Assembly (NCBI RefSeq): GCF_007097395.1
Contig: NZ_VKDC01000006.1
Span: 124,001-188,000 of the forward strand
Direction: 5' to 3'
DNA: 64,000 nucleotides
From: Fulvivirga sp. M361
Lineage (GTDB): Bacteria > Bacteroidota > Bacteroidia > Cytophagales > Cyclobacteriaceae
Positions 1 through 10,647 of this stretch are shown here, piece after piece (position 1 is the first letter of the stretch; each line of letters starts with the position of its first letter). The notes beneath the pieces are model-generated. The model had not been told where the DNA came from. It saw nothing but the letters and a program-made list of their open reading frames with translations, and did not search any database. The position numbers were made by a program, and so were the translations under genes.

Positions 1-1
1 G

Positions 2-820
2 GCTATGGGACAGCTGAGTTTTGGGGCCTTTAATACACTGTTGCCTTCTTATTACTTGCACGAGCTGTTCGTATTTGATGAAATGGACCCGTCGAATGCC
101 GGTAATTTTGGCCTTACACAGTCCCAGAGAATGGGGGCCAGCATAGTGCCTACCAACGGAGATGGCCTGTACTATCAATTACCCATTGGAGAAAGAGGAG
201 GATGGGCCTTCGGGCAAAGCGCCTATATCAAGAAGCATTCCAACTGGTACCAATGGTCGAGCGAAGATCCGAATAACCGGTCAGGAATTAATTTCAGGCA
301 TATCCGCCTAGCTGATGTCTACCTGATGTACGCCGAAGCCATACTTCAGGCAAGCGGAGACGCAGCGGTTACCGAGGCCATGTCTTACATTGACAGAGTC
401 CGTGCCCGGGCCGGCGTGATCACCCTTGACCAGTATAGGAATGATAACGCCGGTCAAATCCCGGAATTACATATTTCCGTACAGGTCCACGGACCAAGGA
501 CATTTACCAACCCTACGGCAGAAACCGTTTTGACCCATATTATGAAAGTAGAGCGCCCTGTTGAGTTATGCTTTGAAGGACATAGATGGAAAGACCTGGT
601 ACGATGGGGTATGGTAAAGGAACAGTTCGATGCCTTGAGAGCAGACGAAAAATGGCGTGAAGATAACTTCGATACAATTGAAGGGGAGGAACCATTGCTG
701 GTCGTAGAGCGTATCCGTCCGGACTTTATTTTGTCGAGTCAGAATTATTCGCCTGACGTTCACAATTACTTCCCTATCCCGACAGGTGAAAAGCAGATCA
801 ATGATCAATTAGGAGGGTAA
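2..820 (+). CDS. SusD/RagB-like outer-membrane glycan-binding lipoprotein, C-terminal part
   Basis: This is the C-terminal part of a SusD-family protein; its reading frame is open to the left edge, so the start and signal peptide lie outside the window. SusD proteins sit on the cell surface and cap a SusC TonB-dependent porin, delivering oligosaccharides to it. The family is recognised from the C-terminal pattern RHIRLADVYLMYAEAILQAS, a repeat-type helix, then the late motif VELCFEGHRWKDLVRWG and the end FPIPTGEKQIND. All three are typical of SusD C-termini. The partner SusC gene is presumably just upstream. The next gene starts 37 bases downstream on the same strand and encodes a surface lipoprotein, so the two are probably co-transcribed. 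The enzymes that follow suggest the ligand is an agar oligosaccharide (inference). Confidence 0.93.
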   Translation, partial: AMGQLSFGAFNTLLPSYYLHELFVFDEMDPSNAGNFGLTQSQRMGASIVPTNGDGLYYQLPIGERGGWAFGQSAYIKKHSNWYQWSSEDPNNRSGINFRHIRLADVYLMYAEAILQASGDAAVTEAMSYIDRVRARAGVITLDQYRNDNAGQIPELHISVQVHGPRTFTNPTAETVLTHIMKVERPVELCFEGHRWKDLVRWGMVKEQFDALRADEKWREDNFDTIEGEEPLLVVERIRPDFILSSQNYSPDVHNYFPIPTGEKQINDQLGG

Positions 821-856
821 TACCAACCGTCCAAAGTATAACTTAAAAGAGTATAG

Positions 857-2440
857 ATGAAAAATTCAATTATTTACATATGCATGATTGCTGCAATGGT
901 TTGGTTTACAGCCTGTGATGATGACTATGAAAATCCTACTGGTGAACCGAATCACTTTTCAGTGTTTTTATCTGAAGAAGATTTTGAGAACCAGGTACAA
1001 GTGAATGATCACATCGATTTTGGCGATGTGTCCAGGGGAGTCATCGCCAGAACATGGACCTTTCCTGCGGGTTCGGTGGATATTGTGGGCTCGGAAAACA
1101 ATGAAACCTCACCAGAGCCGGTTGTCAAGGCAGTTTTTATTACTCCCGGCACTTTTGAAGTCACCCTGAGCCAGGAGTATGCGGGAAATGCCTTTATCGA
1201 TGAAGATTTAAGAAGTAGCACTATTGATACGACTTACACCATTACAGTGTTAGATTCGGTCAGGTCATCGTTCGAAGCGAACCTGCTGTTACCGGATGGG
1301 TCGGTGGGAAGCCCGCTCACTATTGCTGACGGTGCGCTGAACAAAATAGAAGCCGGTAATACGATACAATATACGGCTACTTCTACCGGCGGCTCAACAG
1401 ATTATACATGGATCCTGGAAGGAGGCGACCCGGCTGAAATAAGTAGTGAGCCCGGAGACGATGCCGCTATTACTGAAGTTAAATACAAAAAGCTGGGTGT
1501 ATATGATGCTATGCTGATCTCATCCCGGGCCAGGCCATTTGGGGTGGATACTACCCGGTTTGAAGATGTCATAGAGATCACAGCTTCTACCGCTCCTGTG
1601 TTGATAGATGAAGCTTTCAGACAGGACAACAGTGTGGTCCTGAATTTTAGCAGGGAAATGCAAAACCCGGCGGCTGAAGCAGCTAATTTCACCGTTACGG
1701 TCAGGAACAATGGTCAGACTATTATGCCAGCGGTGTCAGCGGTAAGACTTGATCCTGATGCCAGTAATATCATTTATTTGGACCTGGGAGATGAATTGCT
1801 CTACAATACGGATACCATTACCGTCAGTTACACACAAGGGACCTTGACCACAACGGATTTCTATTTGGTAGACCCCTTTGCGGATGTATCTGTCGATCCA
1901 AGTAAAGTAAACTTACTTACAGGGCCCAACGCTACCATTGATTATGGTATTGAAACTACGTCAGAGAGTAACTGGCCTTATTTATGGTGGGGAGGAATTT
2001 GGGGAGAGTATACTTTCGAGGTCTCAACGGACCAGGTATTTGAAGGGGCTAAAAGCGCTTATGTCGTGATGAAGCCCGGTGGTGGAATGATCATAGGCCA
2101 TAGAGAGGGGGATGACTCTTTTACTTTTCCGGCGGAAGACGGTAAACTTTACGAAGTAGGAGTGTGGATGTACGTCGAATCCATAGGAAATAATGGGGCC
2201 GGTGCGCCACCCGACCTGCGTTTCTATGTTGCTGACCCTTTCTTTGAATTAGGTATCCAACCCTTTGCTCCCGGACAAATTGAACTTGGCAAATGGGTAT
2301 TTGTCTCATTCAGGATCGGAACATTTCCTACCAGTGGAAATCTTGGTTTGGCCATAAGGGGGTTTAATGGAAATAACCCGGAAGAGGTGCGGTTCTACAT
2401 GGACAATATCACAGTGACTGAACTGCAACAACGGCCTTGA
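857..2440 (+). CDS. Surface glycan-binding lipoprotein (SusE/F position) with PKD-like domains
   Basis: The 527-residue lipoprotein has a short hydrophobic leader ending in a lipobox with Cys20. Three aspartates follow the cysteine, an acidic run of the kind that routes Bacteroidota lipoproteins to the cell surface. The middle contains Ig/PKD-like stretches, for example TRTWTFP-like and DYTWILEGGDP segments followed by GVYDAMLISS. The C-terminal ~160 residues (YTFEVSTDQVFEGAKSAYV to the end) look like a jelly-roll carbohydrate-binding module. Its place directly after a SusD gene is where SusE/SusF-type surface glycan-binding proteins are found, so it probably holds the polysaccharide at the surface for the GH86 enzyme. 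Sequence in this class is poorly conserved, so the role rests on context plus architecture. A strong hairpin follows the stop. Confidence 0.8.
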   Translation: MKNSIIYICMIAAMVWFTACDDDYENPTGEPNHFSVFLSEEDFENQVQVNDHIDFGDVSRGVIARTWTFPAGSVDIVGSENNETSPEPVVKAVFITPGTFEVTLSQEYAGNAFIDEDLRSSTIDTTYTITVLDSVRSSFEANLLLPDGSVGSPLTIADGALNKIEAGNTIQYTATSTGGSTDYTWILEGGDPAEISSEPGDDAAITEVKYKKLGVYDAMLISSRARPFGVDTTRFEDVIEITASTAPVLIDEAFRQDNSVVLNFSREMQNPAAEAANFTVTVRNNGQTIMPAVSAVRLDPDASNIIYLDLGDELLYNTDTITVSYTQGTLTTTDFYLVDPFADVSVDPSKVNLLTGPNATIDYGIETTSESNWPYLWWGGIWGEYTFEVSTDQVFEGAKSAYVVMKPGGGMIIGHREGDDSFTFPAEDGKLYEVGVWMYVESIGNNGAGAPPDLRFYVADPFFELGIQPFAPGQIELGKWVFVSFRIGTFPTSGNLGLAIRGFNGNNPEEVRFYMDNITVTELQQRP

Positions 2441-2471
2441 TCTGAAAACAAATCTCATTTACTGAATGATC

Positions 2472-2510
2472 AGACAAAAGCCGGGGATAACGGTTAGCCG
2501 GCTTTTGTCT
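2472..2510 (+). terminator. Strong hairpin between the binding-protein gene and GH86
   Basis: A 13-bp perfect stem (AGACAAAAGCCGG pairing with CCGGCTTTTGTCT) encloses a 13-base loop, 32 bases after the stop of the surface lipoprotein gene and 28 bases before the GH86 start. There is no long U tract after it, though the right arm itself is T-rich. It may end the SusCD-lipoprotein transcript, attenuate read-through, or protect the 3' end of the upstream message. It implies different transcript levels for the uptake genes and the enzyme genes. Confidence 0.6.
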
Positions 2511-2537
2511 TCAACAACTAACCACCCTTAAGTATAT

Positions 2538-4760
2538 ATGAAAAACGGAGTTAAAGGTAGAAAACAGGCTTTGCTGGTAGGGATGACACTTGCCACCGGG
2601 GTTTTATTTGGACAAGGAACGATGGTTGACATCAACCTTGATGTCAGGCACAGCGTAGGAGGTATATCCGAATTCGAGCGGGAGAAATTTATTACAATGC
2701 ATGGAAACTTCACTTCACGTGACTGGGATGGCAACAACTTTACGGACGACCTTCTGGGCGATTTTCTGGAAGGATATAATGCTTTTTTGGGCAGAGATAC
2801 AGGAGGTATTACGTGGTTTGCTCACCAGGTAGATGAAGACCCTGCAAGGCCGGGACAAATAGATCTGGATAACTTAAAAGCACGTGGTGCTCAAGTCAGG
2901 AGTCAGTATGCAGCCAAAACCAGTATACACCGGTACGCGGCCAGGAATACCGGATTAGTACTGGCCGCCCAGTACTATCCTTTTTGGCCGGGATCAATGA
3001 CCAACCCGTACGATGGCGAAACGCCCTGGTCTTATAAGGACGGTGTTGCCACTGGTGAATACATGGGCCAATTTATCAATGAGTTTTTTGGAAATGACGG
3101 ACCTCCCAGACCCAAGCTGGTGGAGGTGATGAATGAACCTATGTATCATTTCATAACAGAACCAGGTGATTTTACCAGCACACCCGAGGAAATAGCAAAA
3201 TTTCATAATGACGTGGCAGATGGCATTCGTGCCGTTGTCACAGATGACGTATTGATCGGTGGGTATACCACGGCTTTTCCCGATTTTGAAAAACAGGATT
3301 TCAAACGCTGGGAAAACCGATGGAAGCTGTTTATGGATAGGGCAGGAGAAAAAATGGATTTTTGGTCCATCCACCTTTATGACTTTCCTGCTTTTGGTGG
3401 AAAGGAGCTTTATCGAAAAGGTAGTAATATGGAAGCCACCTTCGACATGATGGAACACTATAGTATGCTTTCATTCGGAGTGGCCAAACCTTTTGTTATT
3501 TCAGAATACGGAGCGCAAAGCCATGATTTTTTTAATGAGCCATGGAGTCCTTTTGAAGACTGGCTATTTCTGAAGTCAGTCAGTGCCATGATGATGACCT
3601 TCATGGAACGCCCCCACCTGATGTATAAAACCATCCCGTTTATGGTAGAAAAAGCTGAATGGGGAAGGTTGCCCTCAGGGGCACCGCATGGAACACGCCT
3701 TCTGCGTCAAAAAAAGGAAGGTGAAGGAGAAACAGGCGAAGAATGGGTTTATACGGATATGATCTTGTTCTTCGAATTGTGGAAAGATGTTCAGGGCACC
3801 CGTGTGGACTCACATCCATCAGACCCTGATATACAGGTGGATGCATTCGTGGATGATCACAAAGCCTATGTGATTCTTAATAACCTGAACTTTGATCCGG
3901 AAAAAATAATATTGAACGCCCTGGGTATAGAAAACAATCCCTTGGAGCGTGTGGTCATAAAGCACCTGCACCTGGCAGGCAACACACCTTTGGTGGAAGT
4001 AAAGGAGTTGCAAGAGGCTCCGAAAAGTGTTGAGATAGGTACAGAAGCTACCATGGTGATTGAATATACCTTCGCAAACCAGGTCGTAGTTGACCAGACC
4101 TCGGACGAAGTGAAATATTATGCCGAAGAATACTATAAACCCATTGTATCCGGTCAGGCGGAGGTATTTCATATCAATGGGGTAACTATGGGAGATCAGG
4201 GTGAGGCGGTGCTTCGGTTAGGTATCGGAAGAGACCATGGGAGCTCTTTGAGGCCTTTGGTGACGGTTAATAATACTGAGGTTACTGTTCCCACAGATTG
4301 GAAGGGGTATGACCAAAAGTCCAGGGACCGCTTTTTCGGGGTAATCGAGATACCTGTGCCCTACGAACTGCTGAAAAACGACAATACCATTTCTGTAAAG
4401 TTTGACGAAAACGGAGGCCATATCGGAAGTGTAGTCATACAGGTATTTGAATTTAGCAGAGCAATCCAGCGTACAGAGGCTACAGACGTGATCGCGGCGG
4501 TGGGTGATACGCTACCTGCGCTGCCTGAGCTCAAAGTATACCCAAACCCCTCCAACGGTAGTATCCATATTGATTTACCGCAGGCAGGACCTGCTTCACG
4601 GATCTCCATTTATACTATGGATGGAAAGGCGGTAATAGAGAGGCTCATCGACTCACAGATCAACAGATCAATTCGGGTGGACAGTTTGTCCAGGGGCATT
4701 TATTCAATCCTTTGGAACACGGATAACAAAATAGTAAGACAGAAACTGGTGATAAAATAA
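2538..4760 (+). CDS. GH86 family beta-agarase/beta-porphyranase, T9SS-secreted
   Basis: The 740-residue secreted enzyme is predicted to cut internal beta-1,4 bonds of agarose or porphyran. A signal peptide covers about residues 1-26 (ending VLFGQG). A (beta/alpha)8-type catalytic region follows, with the acid/base glutamate in VEVMNEPMYH (Glu200) and the nucleophile glutamate in FVISEYGAQ (Glu323). The NEP and SEYG motifs and the surrounding sequence match GH86. Beta-sandwich regions fill the middle. The last ~80 residues (LKVYPNPSNGSIHIDLP through IVRQKLVIK) form a classic type A T9SS sorting domain, so the protein is probably exported and anchored to the surface or released. Agarose versus porphyran specificity cannot be read by eye. 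The AHG pathway and the GH117 gene downstream favour agarose or mixed agar. The start follows the hairpin at 2472-2510. Confidence 0.88.
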   Translation: MKNGVKGRKQALLVGMTLATGVLFGQGTMVDINLDVRHSVGGISEFEREKFITMHGNFTSRDWDGNNFTDDLLGDFLEGYNAFLGRDTGGITWFAHQVDEDPARPGQIDLDNLKARGAQVRSQYAAKTSIHRYAARNTGLVLAAQYYPFWPGSMTNPYDGETPWSYKDGVATGEYMGQFINEFFGNDGPPRPKLVEVMNEPMYHFITEPGDFTSTPEEIAKFHNDVADGIRAVVTDDVLIGGYTTAFPDFEKQDFKRWENRWKLFMDRAGEKMDFWSIHLYDFPAFGGKELYRKGSNMEATFDMMEHYSMLSFGVAKPFVISEYGAQSHDFFNEPWSPFEDWLFLKSVSAMMMTFMERPHLMYKTIPFMVEKAEWGRLPSGAPHGTRLLRQKKEGEGETGEEWVYTDMILFFELWKDVQGTRVDSHPSDPDIQVDAFVDDHKAYVILNNLNFDPEKIILNALGIENNPLERVVIKHLHLAGNTPLVEVKELQEAPKSVEIGTEATMVIEYTFANQVVVDQTSDEVKYYAEEYYKPIVSGQAEVFHINGVTMGDQGEAVLRLGIGRDHGSSLRPLVTVNNTEVTVPTDWKGYDQKSRDRFFGVIEIPVPYELLKNDNTISVKFDENGGHIGSVVIQVFEFSRAIQRTEATDVIAAVGDTLPALPELKVYPNPSNGSIHIDLPQAGPASRISIYTMDGKAVIERLIDSQINRSIRVDSLSRGIYSILWNTDNKIVRQKLVIK

Positions 4761-4810
4761 CGGTCACATAGGTGCACCAACTTTAAATACACGACCACTT
4801 CCAAGTAAAG

Positions 4811-7375
4811 ATGAAGAAATATACATACATCCTTTTGATAGCTATTGTAGGATCAGTCAGCTTGTTTTACACTAGTAAGTCCGAAAAAGTTAGTGTTGAA
4901 AGAGAAGTTGATTTTAACTTCGACTGGAAATTTTCCCTGGCAGATGACTCTGCCTCTGTCAAAGAAAGTTCAGCCGGATTCAATGATGCCGGTTGGAGAA
5001 CACTTCACTTACCGCATGACTGGAGTGTTGAACATTCCTTCGATTCGGTGAACGGCGATGGAGCTACGGCTTATTTACCGGGTGGTACCGGATGGTATAG
5101 AAAACGTTTTGATCAGGATCCGGATAAAAATACCTATGTAGTATTCGATGGAGTCTATAACAACTCGGAAGTCTGGATAAATGGCACCCGGTTGGGGGTT
5201 CATCCCTATGGATATTCTCCCTTTTATTTTGATATCACATCGTACCTGAACATTGACGGTAAAAATAATGTCCTTGCGGTTAAAGTAGATCGTACACGAT
5301 ACATTGACAGTCGTTGGTACCCCGGATCCGGCATTTACAGGAATGTAAAGCTGATTACAACGGACAAGTTACACATACCGGTTTGGGGCACATTTATCAC
5401 CACTCCAGAGGTATCAGAAGAACAGGCTGTTGTTGTTTTGGACGTAACGGTTCAAAATAACTATTCTACCGGTCAGGACTTTGATATCAGGACCGAAATA
5501 TATGGGCCTCAAAAGGAGCTGGTCTCGTCGGAAACCAATGCATTTTCTTTATCGAAAAATAGCAAGAATACCTATCGCCAGACGTTTGAGGTGGCCTCTC
5601 CCCAACGTTGGGATGTTGCGGACCCTAAGATGTACAAAGCAGTTACTTCGGTACTATCCAATAGTGAGGTGATCGATGAATATGAAACTTCTTTTGGCAT
5701 TCGCACGATTCGGTTCGACCGTGACAAAGGGTTTTTTCTGAATGGAAAGAACATGAAAATAAAAGGAGTTTGCCTGCACCATGATGGAGGGCTGGTTGGT
5801 GTGGCTGTTCCGAAAGGCGTATGGAGACGCAGACTTCAGAAACTGAAAGAAGGAGGTTGCAACGCCATCAGGATCTCCCATAACCCCGGTTCGGAAGAAT
5901 TCCTGGACCTTTGTGATGAAATGGGATTCCTTGTTCAGGACGAGTTCTTTGATGAATGGGACTACCCGAAAGACAAAAGGCTTAATTCACAGGAGCGACA
6001 TTCCGATTACGTTTCCAGAGGGTACTCAGAGCATTTTCAGGAACATGCTGAATCCGATCTTAAAAATTCGATGCTGGCACATCGTAACCATCCTTCCATA
6101 TTTCAATGGAGTATAGGTAATGAGATAGAGTGGACCTATCACCCCCGATACAGAAATATCACCGGCTATTTCAATATGAATTGGCAAGGGAATTATTTCT
6201 GGGAACTACCTCCAATTTCACCCGAACAGATCAAAAAACGCTATAAGGAAAGCGCGGCGCAGGAGTATGAACTGGCCACTACGGCCAGGAAGCTTTCTTC
6301 ATGGGTCAGAGAAATGGATACCACCCGGTATGTTACGGCTAACTGTATATTACCCTCAGCGAGCCATATCACAGGGTATGCTGATGCATTGGATGTGGTA
6401 GGGTACAGCTACAGACGTATCCTGTATGATTATGGCTATCAGAACTACCCTGACAAACCTATTATGGGAACGGAGAACCTTGGGCAATGGCACGAATGGA
6501 AAAGTGTAATGGAAAGAGACTTCATCTCAGGAATATTTATCTGGACCGGGATAGAATATATGGGAGAAGCGCATGGTCAATGGCCTGAGAAGGCTACTGC
6601 TTCAGGGCTTCTGGACCTGGGAGGCTTCGAGAAAGGCTCCTATCATATGATGAAAACACTGTGGGTGGATGAACCACATATACATATGGCTACTCAAACG
6701 GTAGAAAGGTCTATCAACAAAATTGACCCGGAAACGGGCCTCCTGGTAGCCAGGGACCCGGAAGAATGGGAAACGGCACTCTGGAACTGGCAGGAGGTCA
6801 ATAGTCACTGGAATTACAGTAAGGGTGAAATAATAAGTGTGGAACTGTATTCCAATTGCGAAGAAATAGAACTGTTCCTGAATAATAAAAGCTTGGGCAC
6901 GAGAAAACTCGCTGAATTTGAAGATCGCATATATAAATGGGGGGTCCCTTTTGTTCCGGGAAATCTGGTGGCCAAAGGTAAATTCAAAGGCGACCCTGTC
7001 AGCGCCTCACTGGTCAGTGCAGGAGCGCCCGCTGCTATTGAACTTACTTTAGACAAAGCGTCATTGAAAGCGGATGGATACGATGTTGCGCATGTCGTGG
7101 CACAGTTAGTCGATGATGACGGTCACCCTGTGAAATCAAAAGAACGGGAGATTGCATTTAAGGTACGAGGTGATGTTAAGGTACTTGGTGTGGACAACGG
7201 TTCGAGCAAAAATGTTCAGGACTATCAATCCGACAGAATAGTTACAAGTCAGGGCAGGAGTTTACTCATTGTACAATCAGGTCGAAAAACGGGAGAGGCA
7301 GTGATTGAAGCCACCTCTGCTGACATTAAATCCAATGAGGTCACCTTAATTGTGAATGGAAATGCGCTTAAATAA
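4811..7375 (+). CDS. GH2 beta-galactosidase
   Basis: The 854-residue GH2 enzyme probably removes non-reducing galactose from agar oligosaccharides in the periplasm. A hydrophobic N-terminus (about residues 5-21) suggests export. The sugar-binding jelly-roll domain comes first (HDWSVEHSF, then [10 protein letters not shown] and [14 protein letters not shown]). An Ig-like domain and the TIM barrel follow, with [10 protein letters not shown], the acid/base Glu438 in SIGNEIEW and the nucleophile Glu555 in MGTENLGQ. C-terminal Ig-like domains close the protein ([15 protein letters not shown], then a domain around [13 protein letters not shown]). Comparable GH2 enzymes in agarolytic loci act on agaro-oligosaccharides with galactose at the non-reducing end. 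The stop codon overlaps the start of the GH3 gene by 20 bases, indicating translational coupling. Confidence 0.9.
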   Translation: MKKYTYILLIAIVGSVSLFYTSKSEKVSVEREVDFNFDWKFSLADDSASVKESSAGFNDAGWRTLHLPHDWSVEHSFDSVNGDGATAYLPGGTGWYRKRFDQDPDKNTYVVFDGVYNNSEVWINGTRLGVHPYGYSPFYFDITSYLNIDGKNNVLAVKVDRTRYIDSRWYPGSGIYRNVKLITTDKLHIPVWGTFITTPEVSEEQAVVVLDVTVQNNYSTGQDFDIRTEIYGPQKELVSSETNAFSLSKNSKNTYRQTFEVASPQRWDVADPKMYKAVTSVLSNSEVIDEYETSFGIRTIRFDRDKGFFLNGKNMKIKGVCLHHDGGLVGVAVPKGVWRRRLQKLKEGGCNAIRISHNPGSEEFLDLCDEMGFLVQDEFFDEWDYPKDKRLNSQERHSDYVSRGYSEHFQEHAESDLKNSMLAHRNHPSIFQWSIGNEIEWTYHPRYRNITGYFNMNWQGNYFWELPPISPEQIKKRYKESAAQEYELATTARKLSSWVREMDTTRYVTANCILPSASHITGYADALDVVGYSYRRILYDYGYQNYPDKPIMGTENLGQWHEWKSVMERDFISGIFIWTGIEYMGEAHGQWPEKATASGLLDLGGFEKGSYHMMKTLWVDEPHIHMATQTVERSINKIDPETGLLVARDPEEWETALWNWQEVNSHWNYSKGEIISVELYSNCEEIELFLNNKSLGTRKLAEFEDRIYKWGVPFVPGNLVAKGKFKGDPVSASLVSAGAPAAIELTLDKASLKADGYDVAHVVAQLVDDDGHPVKSKEREIAFKVRGDVKVLGVDNGSSKNVQDYQSDRIVTSQGRSLLIVQSGRKTGEAVIEATSADIKSNEVTLIVNGNALK

Positions 7376-9560
7376 GACATCACTCCTTTTTTCTTGTTTG
7401 TTCATCTTTTCATTCATCCAACAGGGGTTTGCCCAGGTTGACCATGCATGGTATAATTCCGATCTGCCTTTTGAGGAACGGGCGGACCTCCTGGTAGCGC
7501 AAATGACATTGGAAGAAAAGGTAAGCCAGGTGGTACACCAGGCTCCGGCTATTCCACGTTTAGGCATTCCCGAATACAACTGGTGGAATGAAGCACTACA
7601 CGGTGTTGCCCGTAATGGTAAGGCTACCATCTTCCCCCAAAGTATAGCGTTAGCTGCCACGTTTGACCCTGAGCTGGCCTATGAAGTAGCTTCTGCCATT
7701 TCTGATGAGGCAAGGGCTAAATATAGTGTTTCGCAAGCTATGGGAAACAGGGGGCAATATGCCGGACTCACCTTCTGGACACCAAATGTCAATATCTTCC
7801 GGGACCCTCGTTGGGGCAGAGGCCAGGAAACCTATGGAGAGGACCCTTATCTCACTTCCCGTATAGGGGTGGCATTTGCCAAAGGCCTCCAGGGCAACCA
7901 TCCGAAATACCTCAAAACGGCCGCATGTGCGAAACATTTTGCAGTTCATTCCGGGCCTGAAGCGCTTCGTCATAATTTCGATGTTCATCCTACGGAAAAA
8001 GATCTGAATGAGACCTACCTGCCTGCATTTGAAGCCCTGGTAAAGGAAGCAAAGGTGGAAGGGATTATGGGCGCTTACAATGCCGTTTATGGGGAGCCAT
8101 CCTGCGGAAATGGAACGTTATTGAAGGATATTTTAAAAGACACCTGGGGGTTTAATGGCTATATCGTTTCCGACTGCGGTGCATTGGGAGATTTTAATAA
8201 CGGCCATAACATAACCGGGACCATAGAAGAATCTGCCGCCATGGCCTTGAATACAGGGGTCAACCTAAATTGTGGTTACGCCTATCAAAATTTGAAAAAG
8301 GCGATCGAGCTAAATCTGACGTCAGAAGATATACTTGATAGGCGGCTGAAAGAGTTGATGATGACACGTTTTAAATTGGGCTTTTTCGATCCTGTAGAAC
8401 AAAATCCATACACACAGCTGGGACCGGAACAGATACACAGTGAAGAACATATTCAGTTGTCCCGAAGAGTGGCCCGTAACTCCATGGTGCTGCTTAAGAA
8501 TAAAGATAATGTGCTGCCATTGGATAAAAATATAAGGGTCCCTTATGTAACAGGTCCATTCGCTTCTTCCGGTGATATACTACTGGCCAATTACTACGGC
8601 GTATCCAATAACCTCGTAACGATTTTGGAAGGTATTGCTGATAAGGTTTCATTGGGGACCTCCCTTAATTACAGAAGCGGCTCATTGCCATTTCATGAAA
8701 ACATTAATCCACTTAACTGGGCTCCGCAAGTAGCGAAAACGGCAGATGCAGTCATTGCAGTGATAGGTCTGTCGAGTGATTTGGAAGGGGAAGAAGTCGA
8801 TGCAATTGCTTCGGCACACAAAGGAGATCGGATGGACCTCAGGTTACCACAAACTCAAATAGATTATGTCAGGGAGTTGGCAGAAAACAAAAAGGGACCG
8901 TTGATCCTGGTGATCGCCAGTGGCAGCCCTGTGGCGTTACATGAGCTTTACGATCTGGCCGATGCCATTTTGCTGGCCTGGTATCCGGGAGAACAGGGGG
9001 GAAATGCAGTAGCAGATATTTTATTTGGCGATGCTTCCCCTTCCGGCCATCTGCCTGTAACCTTTCCCCGGTCTGTTGATCAATTACCGGATTATACAGA
9101 TTACAATATGAAAGGACGGACCTATAAATACATGGAAGAAGAGCCGCTTTTCCCATTTGGCTTTGGACTGTCCTATACACACTTCACCTATACTGATTTA
9201 ACACTCAGCAAGAAGCGATTAAAGAAGGGAGATGAAGTCACCATTTCTGTTAACGTGAAAAACACCGGGAAAGTGGACAGCGATGAGGTGGTTCAGCTCT
9301 ACCTCGTCCCACAAAATAAAGATTCCGGTCTGGCAAGGTTCAACCTTAAGAAGTTCCAAAGAATTAACCTTAGCTCGGGAGAATCAAAGACCGTAAGTTT
9401 TGACCTTCATTCTTCTGACTTACTTCAGGTCAATAATTCAGGAGCAAAAGCCTGGATCAAAGGAAATTATACCATTGCTATAGGAAATGCGCTGCCTTCT
9501 CAAAGAAGCTTTGACCTTGGCGCCGCCCAACCTGTTTCAGCTAAAATAGAATTCAAATAA
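7356..9560 (+). CDS. GH3 family glycoside hydrolase (beta-xylosidase/beta-glucosidase type)
   Basis: The 734-residue exported GH3 enzyme has a signal peptide at about residues 1-26 (ending QQGFAQ). The first domain carries [20 protein letters not shown] and the catalytic nucleophile in [10 protein letters not shown] (Asp273). The second alpha/beta domain follows (NSMVLLKN to [14 protein letters not shown]), and the protein ends in a fibronectin type III-like domain ([23 protein letters not shown]). The SDCGA form and the [13 protein letters not shown] block resemble the beta-xylosidase branch of GH3 more than classical beta-glucosidases. Its substrate inside an agar locus is therefore not obvious: it could act on a xylose or glucose side group, or on a galactoside. 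Translation probably starts at 7356, or at a second ATG at 7362; both overlap the end of the GH2 gene. Confidence 0.9.
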   Translation: MEMRLNKTSLLFSCLFIFSFIQQGFAQVDHAWYNSDLPFEERADLLVAQMTLEEKVSQVVHQAPAIPRLGIPEYNWWNEALHGVARNGKATIFPQSIALAATFDPELAYEVASAISDEARAKYSVSQAMGNRGQYAGLTFWTPNVNIFRDPRWGRGQETYGEDPYLTSRIGVAFAKGLQGNHPKYLKTAACAKHFAVHSGPEALRHNFDVHPTEKDLNETYLPAFEALVKEAKVEGIMGAYNAVYGEPSCGNGTLLKDILKDTWGFNGYIVSDCGALGDFNNGHNITGTIEESAAMALNTGVNLNCGYAYQNLKKAIELNLTSEDILDRRLKELMMTRFKLGFFDPVEQNPYTQLGPEQIHSEEHIQLSRRVARNSMVLLKNKDNVLPLDKNIRVPYVTGPFASSGDILLANYYGVSNNLVTILEGIADKVSLGTSLNYRSGSLPFHENINPLNWAPQVAKTADAVIAVIGLSSDLEGEEVDAIASAHKGDRMDLRLPQTQIDYVRELAENKKGPLILVIASGSPVALHELYDLADAILLAWYPGEQGGNAVADILFGDASPSGHLPVTFPRSVDQLPDYTDYNMKGRTYKYMEEEPLFPFGFGLSYTHFTYTDLTLSKKRLKKGDEVTISVNVKNTGKVDSDEVVQLYLVPQNKDSGLARFNLKKFQRINLSSGESKTVSFDLHSSDLLQVNNSGAKAWIKGNYTIAIGNALPSQRSFDLGAAQPVSAKIEFK

Positions 9561-9584
9561 AAAAGAAAAACGCTTTGTAAATAT

Positions 9585-10601
9585 ATGAAAGCAACAATGT
9601 ACAAAGGAGATAAAAAGTTCTCCATAATTGAAAAAGACGTAGAGCATCCGCGACAGGGCGAAGTAAGGGTTAAGGTAGCATTTTGTGGCGTTTGTGGGAC
9701 GGACATTCATATTTACCACGGTATGATGGATCAGCGTGTTCAGATACCCCAGGTCATCGGACATGAAATGTCCGGAACAATAGATGCTCTTGGAGATGGG
9801 GTAACAGGCTTTGAAGTCGGAGAAAAAGTGGTAGTACGTCCTCTGGATAACCGGGACGAACAACCTTCCGACAAAGGGCATAGCCACATATGTAAAGAAT
9901 TGAAGTTTATTGGAATAGATAGCCCTGGTGCCATGCAGGAGTATTGGAATGTGCCTGCTTTTACGCTCCATAAGCTTTTTGAACATACGGATCTTAAATT
10001 GGCGGCCCTGATAGAACCTTTATCGGTGGCTTGTCATGATGTACGGATGTCTGGCCTGGAAAAAGGTGAAACCGCCGTGGCATTGGGGGGTGGTCCCATC
10101 GGACTTTTGGTAGCCCTGGTGGCCAGGAATAAAGGTGCGAATGTGGTCATTTCAGAGGTGAATGAAGTACGTGCCGTTCTGGCGGAAGAACTTGGATTCG
10201 TTGTAATTAATCCTGAAAATACCGACCTGGTCACTTTTGTCCATGATCAAACGGACGGGGCAATGGCCGATGTTGTTTTTGAAGTAGCAGGGGTACAGCC
10301 CGTACTGGATGTAATGACCAAAGTAGCTGGCATCAGGGGACGCATTGTGATGGTAGCCATTCATGGCCAACCTAAACACGTGAACCTCTTTGACTTTTTC
10401 TGGAAGGAGCTTAAACTGATCGGTGCAAGAGTCTATGAGGTGGAAGATTACAAGGAGTCCATTGAACTGATCACAAAAAACGAGCTACCCTTCGAAAAAC
10501 TGATCACCGCAGTAAAACCATTGAGTACCATTCAAACAGTGTTTGAAGACATTGACAAAAATCCGGAAGGGATGAAAGTATTGATGGACTGTGAGGCTTG
10601 A
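9585..10601 (+). CDS. Medium-chain zinc-type dehydrogenase, probable 2-keto-3-deoxy-L-galactonate dehydrogenase
   Basis: The 338-residue cytoplasmic NAD(P)-dependent dehydrogenase has the GroES-like domain with the catalytic-zinc motif CGVCGTDIH (Cys37) and the GHEMSG block (VIGHEMSG). A Rossmann domain with ALGGGPIGLLVAL follows. In the known AHG pathway an enzyme of this type oxidises 2-keto-3-deoxy-L-galactonate to 2,5-diketo-3-deoxy-L-galactonate, which the neighbouring reductase then converts to 2-keto-3-deoxy-D-gluconate. The assignment to that step is inferred from the company it keeps: reductase, AHG dehydrogenase and cycloisomerase all follow in the same operon. The lobe that usually carries four structural-zinc cysteines (around residues 85-105) contains a single cysteine, so the structural zinc seems absent. 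It starts 24 bases after the GH3 stop. Confidence 0.85.
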   Translation: MKATMYKGDKKFSIIEKDVEHPRQGEVRVKVAFCGVCGTDIHIYHGMMDQRVQIPQVIGHEMSGTIDALGDGVTGFEVGEKVVVRPLDNRDEQPSDKGHSHICKELKFIGIDSPGAMQEYWNVPAFTLHKLFEHTDLKLAALIEPLSVACHDVRMSGLEKGETAVALGGGPIGLLVALVARNKGANVVISEVNEVRAVLAEELGFVVINPENTDLVTFVHDQTDGAMADVVFEVAGVQPVLDVMTKVAGIRGRIVMVAIHGQPKHVNLFDFFWKELKLIGARVYEVEDYKESIELITKNELPFEKLITAVKPLSTIQTVFEDIDKNPEGMKVLMDCEA

Positions 10602-10647
10602 AGCCGGAAAATAAGTTAACACGACAACATAGAGTTTAAGACATACG

